Numbered from the stretch's first letter, positions 51,727 through 63,520 are shown. The stretch is 64,000 nt of DNA from Anoplolepis gracilipes (GCF_047496725.1 NC_132971.1:7158001-7222000), one strand, 5' to 3'. Notes: generated by a model not told the origin, from the sequence alone. Made by a program: numbers and translations.

Positions 51727-52900
51727 CAGAGTTAGAAAAGTTATTTTATAAAAGCAACTCATCGTTACCGTTACTGTTACTGTTACTCAAAAAGTAACGA
51801 ATCGTTATAATTTCCGTTATTTTTTTCAAAGTTGGGAAGTAGTAATGTGTTACTTTTATTTGTAACGTCGTTACCGTCACAGTTACTTTTTTTTCAGTAA
51901 CTGTAACGGTAACGGCGTTACAAATTTTTTTTGTAACGGAAAAAGTAACTTTGTTACATTTTTCGATAACGAGTAACGAAATTAACAGTTACTTTTATCG
52001 TTACTTTCCAGACAACACACGTCTTTAAAAGACGCTTAAAAAACAACTTAAGGACGTGTCTTATTGTCTTTTAAATATCTTTAATGATGATAAAATTTCT
52101 AATTAAACATGATCTTTTGGCCTTTCTGTCTTGTCTGGGATTTTTTTCATATATATACTTGAATATACTTGAATATATTATACTTTTTTTCGAATATAAG
52201 TAATTTTCAAATTCAAGAAGCATATTAGATATTTTTCGTTTCATGCATATGCGCGCATTTTATATAGTACATGTAACATATACTGTAGATACATGTGCGT
52301 AAAATGGAACTTAGAGTTTGATAAAAGTATTGAAATGCAGTTAGAAACTGCTGGAATCTCTTTCTAGTATCTTTCTACTTTGTAAACAAACATTTAAGTA
52401 GACAGAGATAATTCAATGATTAGTCAAGAATTTGATATTATGAAAATTATTGTATCGTGTTAGAATTTTAAAATAAAAAAAATTGAAGAAACTTGAAGAA
52501 AGCGAGTTTGACCATATTTATTATATAAATTTATTAAAAGTAAACTAACAATAAGAAAATTATTTTATTTACATTTACAGAATTTAAAAGCTTGTTTAAG
52601 AAAGCTTGTTTACACTTTTTTTTCAAAAGTTTGTTTTATTTAAAATAATTTATTATTATCAAAATTATTATACACTTTATATCAATAGCATTATCAAAGT
52701 TATATCATTTTTATTACTTTAATGTAAAATAATGTTTAAAAATTTTTAGTGTTTAGTGTAAAAATTTGATCTCGTATTAAAAAAATTGTTATGTAAAGTT
52801 TATATTGTATACAAAAAAAAGTAACAAAAATTGTAACGATTCGTTACTTTTTGAGTAACGGTAACGAATTACTTTTATAAAGTAACTTTTCCAATTTTGC
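51727..52900. mobile_element. hAT-like non-autonomous element with GTAAC-rich ends
   Basis: The left end (51727-51810) and right end (52831-52900) are inverted copies. Both read AG-TT-GAAAAGTTA followed by TTTATAAAAG and then a GTTACTCAAAAAGTAACGAA block. The left end has extra GTTACT units (TTACCGTTACTGTTACTGTTACTC). Inside the left end, 51840-52010 is a further set of GTAACGGTAACG inverted motifs. TIRs built from GTTAC/GTAAC repeats and ending near CAGNGTTG are known from hAT-superfamily elements. I see no transposase frame and no matching 8-base target duplication, so the copy is non-autonomous and old. It lies between the tRNA and the 3' end of the Vg-like gene. Confidence 0.72.
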
Positions 52901-53104
52901 AAAAATCTTATTAAAATGAGAAAATGATGAAACACACATTAATTTTTTTGCCGGGTCGAAAAATTAAACATTAACATAAATGAAAAATAAAGATTTATTT
53001 TATTGTTTCTCTCTTTCTACTTGTATTATGTTATCATCTACTACATATTTTTTTTATCAAAATTATATGCTCTAGATCTATACGTCGGTATATCAAAATA
53101 ATAT

Positions 53105-53110
53105 TTTATT
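53105..53110 (-). promoter_or_regulatory. Poly(A) signal of the Vg-like gene
   Basis: AATAAA on the minus strand, about 50 bases after the TAA stop codon (53159-53161). It is the first such hexamer downstream. Confidence 0.65.
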
Positions 53111-53158
53111 GAACTTAATTTGTTATGACAAAAGAATTATATGTAATTATATTCTGAA

Positions 53159-54996
53159 TTAAAGATGCGCAAGAGTGTAAATCTTGGGAAGTTTCTCTTT
53201 ATGCGTGTTGTCCATGTGTCCGCACATGCCAGTCACGCGACCTTGCAAAACCGTGTCTAGCATCAGGGTCACGCTGTTGGGAGTCCACATCATCATCATC
53301 GGTACCCGTTGAGATTGAACTACGAGATGCTCGTTGTTCTCAGTGAGTCTAAAAGAAAATATATTTGATTACGATCATTTTCGCGAACTCTGTGATCAAT
53401 AGATCGATCATTCATCTTACTTACTTGATCGCGTAAGATTTTGGCTCATCCTTTGGCACCACAACACCTTTCTTGTATTGCTCGACCATATTCCCGTCAA
53501 CGGTAACGACGGCATTATTCTCATCCGATACGATCTTCAGCTCATGATCGCCAACGTACATCTTCATAGCCAGAGTGTTATCTTGCATGGATTTTACGAA
53601 AACGGCAAATGTCTGATCGATATAATCGCCGGATACAAGGGTCCATTTATCGGATGTCACAACTGGAAACACGCCCTCGTCCAAGGTGATCAGGGTTTTA
53701 GGGTAGACTGTGCAAATTTCTGCGAGAGAAAGAAAGTACTCAATGAAATGCTCGATGAAATAACGTGAGAGTGATTTTTTTCGAGTGATTGATATACAAT
53801 GATATTTAAATATATAAATAACAAAAGCATTAATCGCGTACCGAGCAGAACTCAGTAATGACTTACTGGACTGGCCTTGTGTCATTTTATGCAAGGCTGC
53901 TATGGAAAAACGAGTATTGTCCATGACAAAGTGCCATGGCTGCGACATCGGCTCGCCCATAGTCATGCCTTCGAAAAGCGGCATTTGTTGGTGCAAAGGA
54001 ACTTGGACGTATTCATATCCGCTAACCGGAGTAACCACAGTTGCATTTATGTGGTTTACGTCAGAGAGAAATTCGATTACGACCTTTGCGTTGCCACTCT
54101 CAGTACGATCCGTGATGTATTTTACGTGCGGCCAAAGCGATGCGCGAATGAAGTCTTCGATTTGGGCGAAGTGCGAGAGCACAGATACAGGTACCTGAAA
54201 TTACATTTATTTTCTCAATTCCAATAAGAAAGATATAGTTTTTTTTCTATCCGTGATATTAATATCTGAACCCCACACATACAACACATATTATCTATTT
54301 TTGTTTATAATGTAAAAAAAATATGTTTTTCTTCTCCTAAATAAATTAAAGTAAATAATGTCAAAGATGCCTAAGACACTTCTGAAAATTTCTGAGACAC
54401 TTGAATTTTAAAATATTTATGCTTCTTATATATTATTAGATATTAAAATAAATTCAAGTTATTAAAAGAGAAATATATGTATACATGCTATGTATGCATG
54501 CTACATATATATTCCCTATCAGCACATATGTTCGAAAGATGTTTATAAGAGATTCACAGGATATTAAAATATGTTTTAACATTCTATGATTTTCTATAAA
54601 CATCTTTTGAACATGTGTGCTGTTAGAATTCTTTCCTCTTACTTTCTTGTATGATGTGTTGACGGTGTATTTCCTCATGGTCGTGAATTGTACAGTCTCG
54701 CGGATGCAGTTTATAGTTTTGGGAATGTGGTCCTGTGGAGTCTGGAATTGCGGATTTCGAATGTCCTTAATACAAGAGCCGTGCTGCATACTATCTTGTG
54801 TCATCTGCTTTTTCTGCTCCTCCGTCATTTCACCCTTGACAGTCATTACGATCAACATATCATCGCGAACGCATTTGTCGTCATCCGTGAATCCCGCGGT
54901 GATGGTCATTTTCGTGTTGGTCTCTTCCTTTGTGGTGTGGAGTTTCAAGGGGTCTTTTTCGGTAACCGGATAGTTCTTCTGAGCGTCCACGCAGAT
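53159..54996 (-). other. Vg-like exons 13-16: von Willebrand D domain and C-terminus
   Basis: Exons 13 and 14 are a linker with charged stretches and two short Cys segments (SCIKDI, NCIRET). The vWFD domain starts in exon 15 with ICTVYPKTLITLDEGVFPV (residue about 1358) and continues into exon 16. There GMCG (about residues 1496-1499) takes the position of the GL/ICG motif. The DGxR motif expected about 18 residues earlier is not present. The chain ends about 20 residues after GMCG, so the Cys-rich tail of conventional vitellogenin is absent. Confidence 0.8.
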
Positions 54997-57900
54997 CTAG
55001 AAGTGGAAAGCATATAATTAATAATCAATGACATTATTTAAGTTTGTTAAATCTGTTATTTATTATTTGCAGTTTGATTAGCTACCTTCAATTTTTGTTC
55101 TCCTGGCGTATCTCTAGTCATTTGAATCTTGACGTTGTTGACTATGTGTCCTTGAGACATATCAATGTTCATGTTCATGTCCCATGTGCGGACCGATTCG
55201 TTTGTGGAAGCTGCCTTGGCGTCGAGAGTACCGCGTACGTTGATCTTTTTGCTGTTTAAAGTATGTATCTTGTCATGAATGTGATCAACATCGTCTACGT
55301 TGACTCTTAAAGTCATGTCGATCTGGAGAAAAAAATAAGAGAATAAAAACGTCGAAATTATTTTTATTCGTAGAATAAGATTCCTGACTACTTACATGTG
55401 ACATAGGATAAACGATACTCGGTTCCATCTTCATGACCATTCCGCAGCTACCCACTGCCGGTGAGATGTAGTCGTTGAACGATTTTTGACGAATGCCCAT
55501 GAAATATTGAACGATCCTCGAGTTCCTAATAAATAAATTATATTTTAATTCGCTTTAGCTTTTATTCTCTTAATAATATAAAAAAAAGAAGAACTTGATA
55601 GATACTGACAACCAGAGCATAATATTCTGGTATGATATATTTACCAAGTATTCTTGTGTTCTGGAGACATCACACGATGCCATTCTTGGATGTTAGTCGT
55701 CGGAGTGACGTTGTTCTCGCAATCAAAGATCGACATGCTGTACTTGAGACCCATGTCCTTGGAATCCACGGCAACATGATGGTTCATCTTCTCACCAGTG
55801 CTTACGACCGTGTGGTGTTGGCAGGTAGCGCAGCAGGTCTTGAGAATGTCGTGCTCGTCCTCGGTGATAGTCACTAGGTTCTTCGCGTAGTATCGCACGC
55901 CAGTGTGTGACAATTTGGTAACCGGTAATCTTGGCATAGTGACCTTGACACTCTTCGTCTCATGATTGTAACCGAAGTTCATCTCTATGGGTAAGGCGAT
56001 ATCCTGAGTGGTAGCGCGGCGAACCGAGTGCCAAACGTCGGCGATGGGATTGTAAACTGACATGACGTATTCACCGTGCCTCCAGAAGCGTGCATCGACT
56101 TCAGCCTTTATGTTGACGGACGGCTTCTTGACTTCAGTATGAATATTGTTAAATTTGACCGATAACAAATGAGGCATCTTAGTGGTAAAAACTCCCTGCA
56201 GACCCACGTCAATGGGCACCTGTATCTCGTAGAGGGTATCGTATATGACGCCCTGGAAATTACCGACCATCGTCTGCTTTATCTGGGACGTATCATCGAT
56301 CACCTTGCTAAACGTATTCTCATCATAGTGATGGACGACGATCACGTGACCGTTCAGAGTAATGCAGATGTCGACATGAACGGGTTTCTTCACCGACATG
56401 TCTTGCGCGGCGCGCATTAAAACATTTTGCACGTTCTTGTTGGTGAGATTTTCCACTGCGGTGCCCATTAATTCTTTCTTGACCACTTTCATGATTTCGT
56501 CCAGGCCAAAGGCACTCCAGTAGATCTAAGACAGAGAATTTATAGAAATATAATGCAAACTACTCGCTTATTCTACTTTCAAATACTATAAAAATATTTT
56601 TAATATACATACATATAAAACTGATATAAAGAGAGAGACAGAGATTCAAAACATTTTTTCTCATCTTCGGAGATATAGAAGATAAAATTAATATTTCATG
56701 AATTTTACGAATTTTACAATTTTACTAAATTATTATATTACTTACGCCGATTTTCTCGGCGGGTTTACGAGCGACCGATACGCGATGTTCCATGTATCCA
56801 ACGTGTGGTAGACCAGTCAGTTCGTCGAGAACCCAAGCGGTGTTAAAGGATTCACCATGTTCGTACATGGGATCTGTGTAGTCGACAAAATGTTTGGACG
56901 AAAGTTCAGTGGTGACTGGTCTAATTTTTGTGTAGCGTAAAACCTTCCTGACCATCTCACGAATTGGAGTAAGACAAGGATCCACGGAATTAGCGAGACC
57001 TTTTAGAGTAGTATAATGATAATTGTACAAATGATTGTTTTGTTCGTGGACCATAAGCCAGTAAATGTTCATGATGCGTTGCATGTTCGGCATTTGACTT
57101 ATTAAGACGTCATAAGCGACGATTCTCATGACCAACGGTTGAGTAACATCAGCAAGAATAGGCCAGAGTAGGTTGTGGGTATACTCGACTTTATCGGCGA
57201 CTGCCTTCTTGATGGCCCAGATTGACTGAACGCGAATATGATGCGGATTTTCGGATATTATAATTTCACCGCGAATAATCGGCTCTAGAAGCTTCTCGAT
57301 GTTGCCCACTTGGACGTTCTTCATCGCCATCAGATACACCATTTTCATCTCGTATGATTGATCATCTAAAATATTTGCAAAAATAGAGCCAAATGCTTAC
57401 GTCCCTAACAGTACACATGTTCAAAAGATGTTTATAATATCCATAGAATGTTGAAACGTGTTTTAAGAATAATTTTTATAAATTATTCCTAACAGCACAC
57501 TTGTTCAAAAGATGTTTATAAGAAATTCATAGAATGTTAAAACACGTTTTAACGATCTCTTATAAACATCTTTTGAACATGTGAATATTTAAAATAATTT
57601 TTATAAATTACTCCTAACAGCACACATGTTCAAAAGATATTTATAAGAAATCCATAGAATGTTAAAACACGTTTTAATGATCTCTTATAAACATCTTTTG
57701 AACATGTGTGCTGTTAGGAGTAATTTATAAAAATTATTTTAAATATTATATACAATGCAAATCTTATAATTTAAAATCCATTTTTACATTATAAATTTTT
57801 CTTTTCAACATCTGATTAAAGCTAATACAATATACTTACTCTTAACATGATCGAGGAAACGGTGAAGATATCTTTGGAGAAGAGGATTGACGATTTCGTC

Positions 57901-60900
57901 TTGTTGATGCATGAATGTTTTGCGAATCAAAATCGAGAAGCAGAGGATGCTAGCTTTCTTGATATGAGATGACACAGTATTGTCTAATTTCAATAGTTCC
58001 TCCATTTCCAAAAGCAATCTCTCGGATGGTACTTTGACATACATTGGCAATTTTACCAACATTGCCATGGCGGTTGCATCGGTCACTTTGTGTTTGCGGA
58101 TGACATTTCGCGTAAAATGGCAGGCAGCGGTCGTGCCCACAGTTGGAACCATTTGCAGGAAGATATTTCTTTAAAATTATAATATTGATTATAAAAATTT
58201 TTTATTATATTATATAAAAATTTATAATATATATTATTTATATTTTATTATATAAAATTATATTGTATTGTTATATAAAAAATTATAAATAATAGAATTC
58301 TTTGTGCCATTACAACAAACTATTAATTTTCAATATATCTAATTTTAATTTTATTGTATGAAGAATGAGTGTATTCTACTCACTTCATCGTAACTTCTTT
58401 CGGTGTCTTTGCATCTTGAATGGCGTTGAAAACTTGTTCCAATGAACCCAGATCCATGTAATTCATTGTATGCTGTAGTCTGTTTATAGTTTGTCCGTGC
58501 TTCCATTCGGGTTCTTTGGCTTCTAGATGATTCTCCTCAAGATAATCAGCAGCTTCGACCAACATTTTCTTAAGTTTAGGGATAAGCGCGTCTAATTTGA
58601 CAATATGTCGACCATGAGTGAGATCTTCGGCGGCATGGAGAGCGTAGTTTCCTATAGGTTTATTGAAGGTAATATCCCGAATCATAGGTACATTTTTGAA
58701 ATTCGTAATCGACATAGGTGTTTCCATCGGTGACGTCATGGAATGTAGATCTAGAGTAGTGCTGAAGTAGTAAATAGATGAATCAATAGCACAATCATCT
58801 TTGTGATTAGTATCGCATATGTAATAATTATTATATAATTACTTGGTTAAGATGTAGTGAGCTTCGGATTGAGCGTTGAAAGGAAAGTAATTGATGACTG
58901 AATGAGCAACCATACGCTTGATGAGAATGTCATCGTTTTGTTGTTCAATATGGAAAACTCTTCTGGCAGCAGTGGTCATATCATTCTGAAAAAAAGGATA
59001 TTAATTATAATTAATCAGAATTTAAGTAAGCGTTCAATGAATGAACAGAATTTTCAAAAGACTAGAAAATTACCATAGATTCCACGTGACATGTTTCGCA
59101 TTCGACGTGATCGAAGATACGCTGAGTAAAGTGGCTGCAGTTCCTCAGGTCGTGCAGTTTCTTGACCACAAAGTTAGTAGCAGTTTCTGGATTTTCCGGG
59201 TTCGCCGAGTAAACGTCGTAGACGACTTGGCAGGTACCGTGGATGGTGTTCTAGTGGTAACAACCAAAGAGAACATTAGACCCGTTTCGCTGGATGTTCC
59301 CATCAGTCGTTACCTACCTCATGTGTGACAAAACTATGTGGTTTCATTGGGGTTTGCAATTGAATGTGCGCTAAGTCCAGTTGCATCATCGAGGCGATAC
59401 CCTGCTTCATGTTCTTTGACCAACCGCTCTCATTTTCCAACAATTGGATGCCTTGGAACTGAAATCAGGATATGAAACTGTGTAATCATTTCTACATGAA
59501 CGACAATGTTTTCTATTGTCGTTTTAAAAATCTAGACGTTTACTTTGCCATGATCATCGTAGACAATCACGAACGGCTCTTGAATTTGTTGCGCGGCTTC
59601 TCCGAGCTCTTGAACCGCCTCGACCGGCTGATGATCTACGACCATACCGTTGTACATGCCATACTTTAGGTTGTGCAATTTAACGTAGTAGGCATTGTTT
59701 AAAGTCGGATCACTGGTTTCCTTCTTTACTAAAAGTTGTCCGACGAGAGTGAACTGGGAGACATATTGCTCTGGCTCGATAATCCCGGTTTTTACATCGG
59801 CATAGTAATTGTAGGTCACCGTTTTCTCAGCAGGGAAGTGCACTGAAATGAAATATAATGAGATTTTACAAACTTTAGCATACTGTAATACTACATCTAT
59901 ATATCTTAACATATAACTTTGGTTTATAATAATTATTTATTAATTAAAGCAAGTTGCATTTTATTCGATTATTATTAAATAATCCTGCGATGAAAAATAT
60001 TTTGAATTAATATTGCATTTAATAAGTCGCAATATTTTTAAAACACGTATTAAACAATTATCACATTGTATTGCATATACAGGGTGTCCTATAATTGGTG
60101 AAAAACCTGTTAATGACAGATTCTTGAGAGTCAATTTTTCCTCAGCGAAAATATCGAGGGATGTCATAATTTTTTGCAAGTTTCCAATTTTTGTCATTAT
60201 ATATCTTTATAATTAAGTCTTAAATTAAAATTCTATTAGAGTAAACTTTATCTGAAATTAACTAAAGAATGTAGTTTTGGTAATTCTTTTACCTCCAAAA
60301 AGTTTAGTTTGCGAAAAGCACCTTTTTTTCAATCGCTTATAACTCGGAAATTATTAATGCCTCGACATTTCCGCTGAGGAAAAATCGTCTCCAAATAATC
60401 TCAATAAGAATCTGCCATTAGCAGGTTTTTCATTAATTACAGGACACCCTGTATACTTAATAATTACATTGTAAAAGACTACAATCTGCAAAACAGTGAA
60501 TACGAAAATAATTGAGCTATCCTGAAAAAAGAAATTTAAATATTTCGAGCCATAATATTCACACAAGTTTCTTAATTAAATTTCATCGCAAAAAAATATA
60601 CCACAATGTATGATGATAAGATAATTTTTTTTACATGGTGTCGAATAATAAATCTTGCTAGAGAAAAAATGTATGCCTAATATATTAATAATTTTTATTT
60701 AATTAAATATAGACTCTCTTTAATCTGCAAATCATTTTACATATAGAAATTGGATATATTTTTTGGAAATAAAGTAATATAATATATTACTTTAACTACT
60801 GAATACAAAATTTATTTATTTGTGAGCATCTTATTTCTAATGTGTTATAAAATTAAAATATAAAATGTAATTTACCTGGCACCGCACATGCGGCCGCTAG

Positions 60901-61226
60901 GCACAGCAGCAGTACTGTAAACAAAATTTGTATTATATAATGTATTATGCACTCAAGAAAGATATAAAGATTTTCTTTAAAAATTACAAAAAAGTATAAT
61001 TGCAAAAATTCATAAAATACATATTTTTTTCTTCTTTATTACTAAGCGTTTTTAAAAATATACAATCGAAGAAAGCCGCGAATATTTTTTTATATAAAAA
61101 ATATTATCGTGGAAGTCGCGTGAGGAAAAGGAGAGAAGAATTCCAAAATCAAGACCGATTACAATAACGCGAAAATATATTTTTGCATTTTTTTGCGACG
61201 AGCGACTTACCGCTAAGGGCATTCAT
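53159..61226 (-). CDS. Vitellogenin-like protein (probably Vg-like-A), complete
   Basis: A secreted large lipid transfer protein. Conventional vitellogenin is made in the fat body and carries lipid to oocytes; in ants the Vg-like-A paralogue has been tied to worker brood care. Sixteen coding exons on the minus strand: 61211-61226, 60876-60914, 59544-59842, 59318-59458, 59074-59250, 58843-58985, 58384-58761, 57840-58168, 56746-57365, 55645-56525, 55396-55525, 55086-55322, 54643-54996, 53867-54194, 53425-53719, 53159-53348. All introns are GT-AG and the phases agree, giving 1518 residues. The start is fixed by the TATA box, the signal peptide and the 16-base first exon. No polyserine tract, RxxR furin site or DGxR motif is seen, and the C-terminal GL/ICG motif reads GMCG. 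That, with a length near 1500 rather than about 1770, argues for Vg-like-A rather than conventional Vg. I am sure of the family, less sure of the paralogue. Confidence 0.93.
54514..54626. mobile_element. Short palindromic MITE, copy 2 (Vg-like intron 13)
   Basis: It begins CTATCAGCACATATGTTCGA and ends TTTTGAACATGTGTGCTGTTAG, with inverted ends and a TGTTTTAACATTCTATG core. The palindrome is nearly complete. It lies in the intron between the exons ending at 54643 and starting at 54194, and its end is 17 bases from the exon 13 splice donor. Element length is about 113 bases and there is no coding capacity. Confidence 0.88.
55086..57365 (-). other. Vg-like exons 9-12: alpha-helical superhelix end and DUF1943 region
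   Basis: Exon 9 (56746-57365, 207 residues) continues the alpha-helical superhelix, with repeated helix pairs such as VQSIWAIKKA and YDVLISQMPN. Exon 10 (55645-56525, 293 residues) corresponds to the DUF1943/open beta-sheet of large lipid transfer proteins, and exons 11-12 extend it. A CCATC cluster lies late in exon 10. The lipid-binding cavity is expected to be formed here together with the N-terminal sheet. Confidence 0.75.
57403..57720. mobile_element. Tandem cluster of the same short palindromic MITE (Vg-like intron 8)
   Basis: Three units follow one another: 57403-57457 (truncated, left half only), 57488-57584 and 57612-57720. The intact ends are CTAACAGCACACATGTTCAA and its complement. 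Units 2 and 3 start 124 bases apart and are separated by a shared AAATAATTTTTATAAATTACT-like linker. That repeated linker points to tandem duplication of an element with its flank rather than three insertions. The cluster fills most of the intron between 57366 and 57839. Confidence 0.88.
57840..59842 (-). other. Vg-like exons 3-8: N-sheet and start of alpha-helical domain
   Basis: Exons 3 to 8 encode residues 19 to about 507. The N-terminal stretch has the vitellogenin-N beta-barrel pattern, including YNYYADVKTG and FTLVGQLLV. Next comes a Cys-containing segment (HGTCQVVYDV, RNCSHF, VECETC) in exon 5. The polyserine linker that joins the N-sheet to the alpha-helical domain in conventional insect vitellogenin is missing; the exon 5/6 boundary goes straight on. 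Exons 7 and 8 form helical repeats of the lipovitellin superhelix. By family knowledge this region binds the receptor and lines the lipid cavity. Confidence 0.8.
60078..60453. mobile_element. Mariner-type foldback MITE (Vg-like intron 2)
   Basis: The ends are TACAGGGTGTCCTATAATTG and, reverse-complemented, TACAGGGTGTCCTGTAATTA. Both arms continue with GAAAAACCTG and ...TTTTTCCTCAGCG. The arms are about 80-90 bases around a spacer of about 200 bases. Each end sits at a TATA, consistent with the TA target site of Tc1/mariner elements. No transposase is encoded. It lies in the intron between the second and third coding exons (59843-60875). Confidence 0.88.
60876..61226 (-). other. Vg-like exons 1-2: signal peptide
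   Basis: Exons 61211-61226 and 60876-60914 encode the first 18 residues, MNALSVLLLCLAAACAVP, a classical secretion signal with a Leu/Ala core and likely cleavage near the Ala-Val-Pro end. Two tiny exons carrying the leader are separated by a 296-base intron. The mature N-terminus then begins at exon 3 with the beta-barrel of the lipid transfer domain. Confidence 0.88.
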
Positions 61227-61279
61227 CGTAGCGTGACCCCTGTCGCGAAACTGGTAGCGTGTACGTGCGATTCTCTCGC

Positions 61280-61286
61280 TTTTATA
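61280..61286 (-). promoter_or_regulatory. TATA box of the Vg-like gene
   Basis: CCTATAAAAGCG on the minus strand, with TATAAAA at 61286-61280, about 54-60 bases upstream of the start ATG. That places a start site near 61250 and a 5' UTR of about 25 bases. A TATA box fits a strongly regulated tissue-specific gene better than a housekeeping one. Confidence 0.72.
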
Positions 61287-61378
61287 GGGCGCGAAGTTTT
61301 GCAATTGTGCCGGTAAAATGCAAAAGCGCAGCCGATAACCCGACAACGGGATGGTATTATGAGCGTATGTAGGGAAAA

Positions 61379-61402
<24 letters not shown>
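61379..61402. repeat. (GA)n microsatellite
   Basis: About 12 GA units located about 100 bases upstream of the Vg-like TATA box. Confidence 0.93.
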
Positions 61403-61410
<8 letters not shown>

Positions 61411-62510
61411 AAAAAAGAGATCATGCCGGTGTAATCAAAGAGATAACCCTTTCGGGCATCGGGATCTACAGGCGCGTTTGTAAATGTATATTAATAACAC
61501 ATATAAAAATGTACGCGCGTTTATGTCAAGAATTAATCCCGTCATCGCGCATCTTCAATCGTCTTCTTCGTATGGACAAAACTTGTTTTTTTGTTTTGCT
61601 TTTATTTTTCCCAGATAATTATTTAGCGATATTATCTTTGTTTCCATGCCATACGTCGTACGTAATCGCATCATCTACAGGTGAATCACAATTCATATGC
61701 AGCAAGAAGGAACGATCGTCGCACACTCTTGTTGAGTTCGATGCTGCTGCGATCCGAACGGTCGGTATTTTATATATTTCGACGATGAAATAATCACATA
61801 AGATGCAGATACACAAACGGACGCGATATTGCAAAGAGCAATGTCGTTAAAAAAGATCAAAATAACGTGAAAATAACGAGATATGAATAACCGAGATGAA
61901 AGTGCACAAGAGATTGCAGCTCCTCGGTAAAAAGATTTGTGTTTTTTTCTTCGCGTTTGTTGATTTCAAAGCGCGACTCGCTATTAATAAAAGAGCACTG
62001 TCGCGATTTTACGTAAGATACGCGGTATTATCGTCTCTTACTGGCATAAAAAAAAACAGAGAATATTAGGTTTAGCGTAAAGCAATTTGCTCGTTTCCTC
62101 GTCTCAATTATCACACAATCATATCTTCTATTATTTTTTTCAATGCATCCTACTGCATGCTGCAGCAAAACAATTCAATAATTTCGAGAGAGCTGTTCTC
62201 ATTTTGTAATGTACTTCTGTAAAAAAAATGATAGTAAGACAGCGAGTAATTACGGTCGGCAAAAATGAACAATTTTTCCATTAACCGAATAAATTAAGTA
62301 ATTATCGGGCAGTTTGATATATAAAGCGAAGAAAACGAACTACGATTGCGTGTTTACCAGTGCTTTCACGCCAAATAACACGCCAAAATACATTTATCTG
62401 TGTCGTTTCTCTGTGTTATGTGTATAACACATATTATGCTTATCAATGTGTGGTTTTGCACTTGTAAGTATCGCTGTCCGTTTTATTAGACAATAATATT
62501 GTACTGAGAA

Positions 62511-62617
62511 ACAAAATTATTTCCATTTTTCATTATGCAGCCATTATGTTAGCTAAATCTGTAATTCTCTACAAAATTATTTCCATTTTTCATTATGTTG
62601 GCTAAATTTATAATCTT
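62511..62617. repeat. 60-base tandem duplication
   Basis: ACAAAATTATTTCCATTTTT begins both units, at 62511 and 62571. The second unit has lost 11 bases (CAGCCATTATG) and differs at a few positions from the first. Confidence 0.85.
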
Positions 62618-63397
62618 CTCTATACGAAATTTAAATATTTTTAGCTTTTATTTAAATGTATTCTTAATTTCTTTAAATCATCTAGAGTTTTTAAGTGACA
62701 TTTGACTATTAAAGACTTACCATTATACATTTTTACATACATTTATAAATTTATGTTATAATTAATTTATATTAATTTTCTGTTATGTTTCGCGCTTAGG
62801 AGACATGACTCATCTTGAATGTTCAAAACCATTTTTAGCTTCTATTTACATTGGTACTGATCGCTTCCATTTACTTCTGGTACCTAGCAACCAGAGTTTA
62901 ATTTCCTCAACAATATACATACATAAATCTTTGAACTAAAGAACAAATTTTTAAAGGAAAATTTTAAAAAGATTTAAAAAAAATTTTTTTTAATTTTATG
63001 AAAAACCTTATTAAAAAATGCTGTATATGCATATGACGTAAAAAAAGACATAAACAAAGTTCACTAGCATTATTTGCGTACTGCTAACAATTGAAAGCAT
63101 ACATCTCGTAAAAAATCTATTAGTCTTAGTCAATACTCTACAAATGATGATATTATGTTACATTGTATCTTCCATAAATGTTTATTCTTTTTACTTTCCA
63201 CATATTATTTATCTACTTACACAACGCGTGTAAATGGTTATCGTAATCACGTTATATATAATAAAGTAATTAAACAGAGACAATGATTCGTCGGTTATTA
63301 TTATACATGCGATTTACAGTTCTAATTATGAGTATTTGTGTACGAGAGGTATCGGTTTGTATGATTAACAATATCTTCTACCGAGTGATAGAGTATA

Positions 63398-63421
63398 CAT
63401 ATATATATATATATATATATG
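63398..63421. repeat. (AT)n microsatellite
   Basis: About 12 AT units. Confidence 0.9.
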
Positions 63422-63520
63422 ATTTCATATTTCAATTTGTTGCGTTATGTAAGATTTGTAAGATGGAAATCGTCGATTAAACACATCGCGTGATTTATTA
63501 AAATTAAAATTATCAGATTT

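Larger units (their letters stand above)
61287..63493. other. Upstream region of the Vg-like gene, no gene seen
   Basis: AT-rich intergenic DNA that should hold the regulatory sequence of the Vg-like gene. It contains a (GA)n run at 61379-61402, a 60-base direct duplication at 62511-62617 and a (TA)n run at 63398-63421. A 144-codon open frame on the + strand at 61359-61793 begins in the GA repeat and has no domain. Confidence 0.55.
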
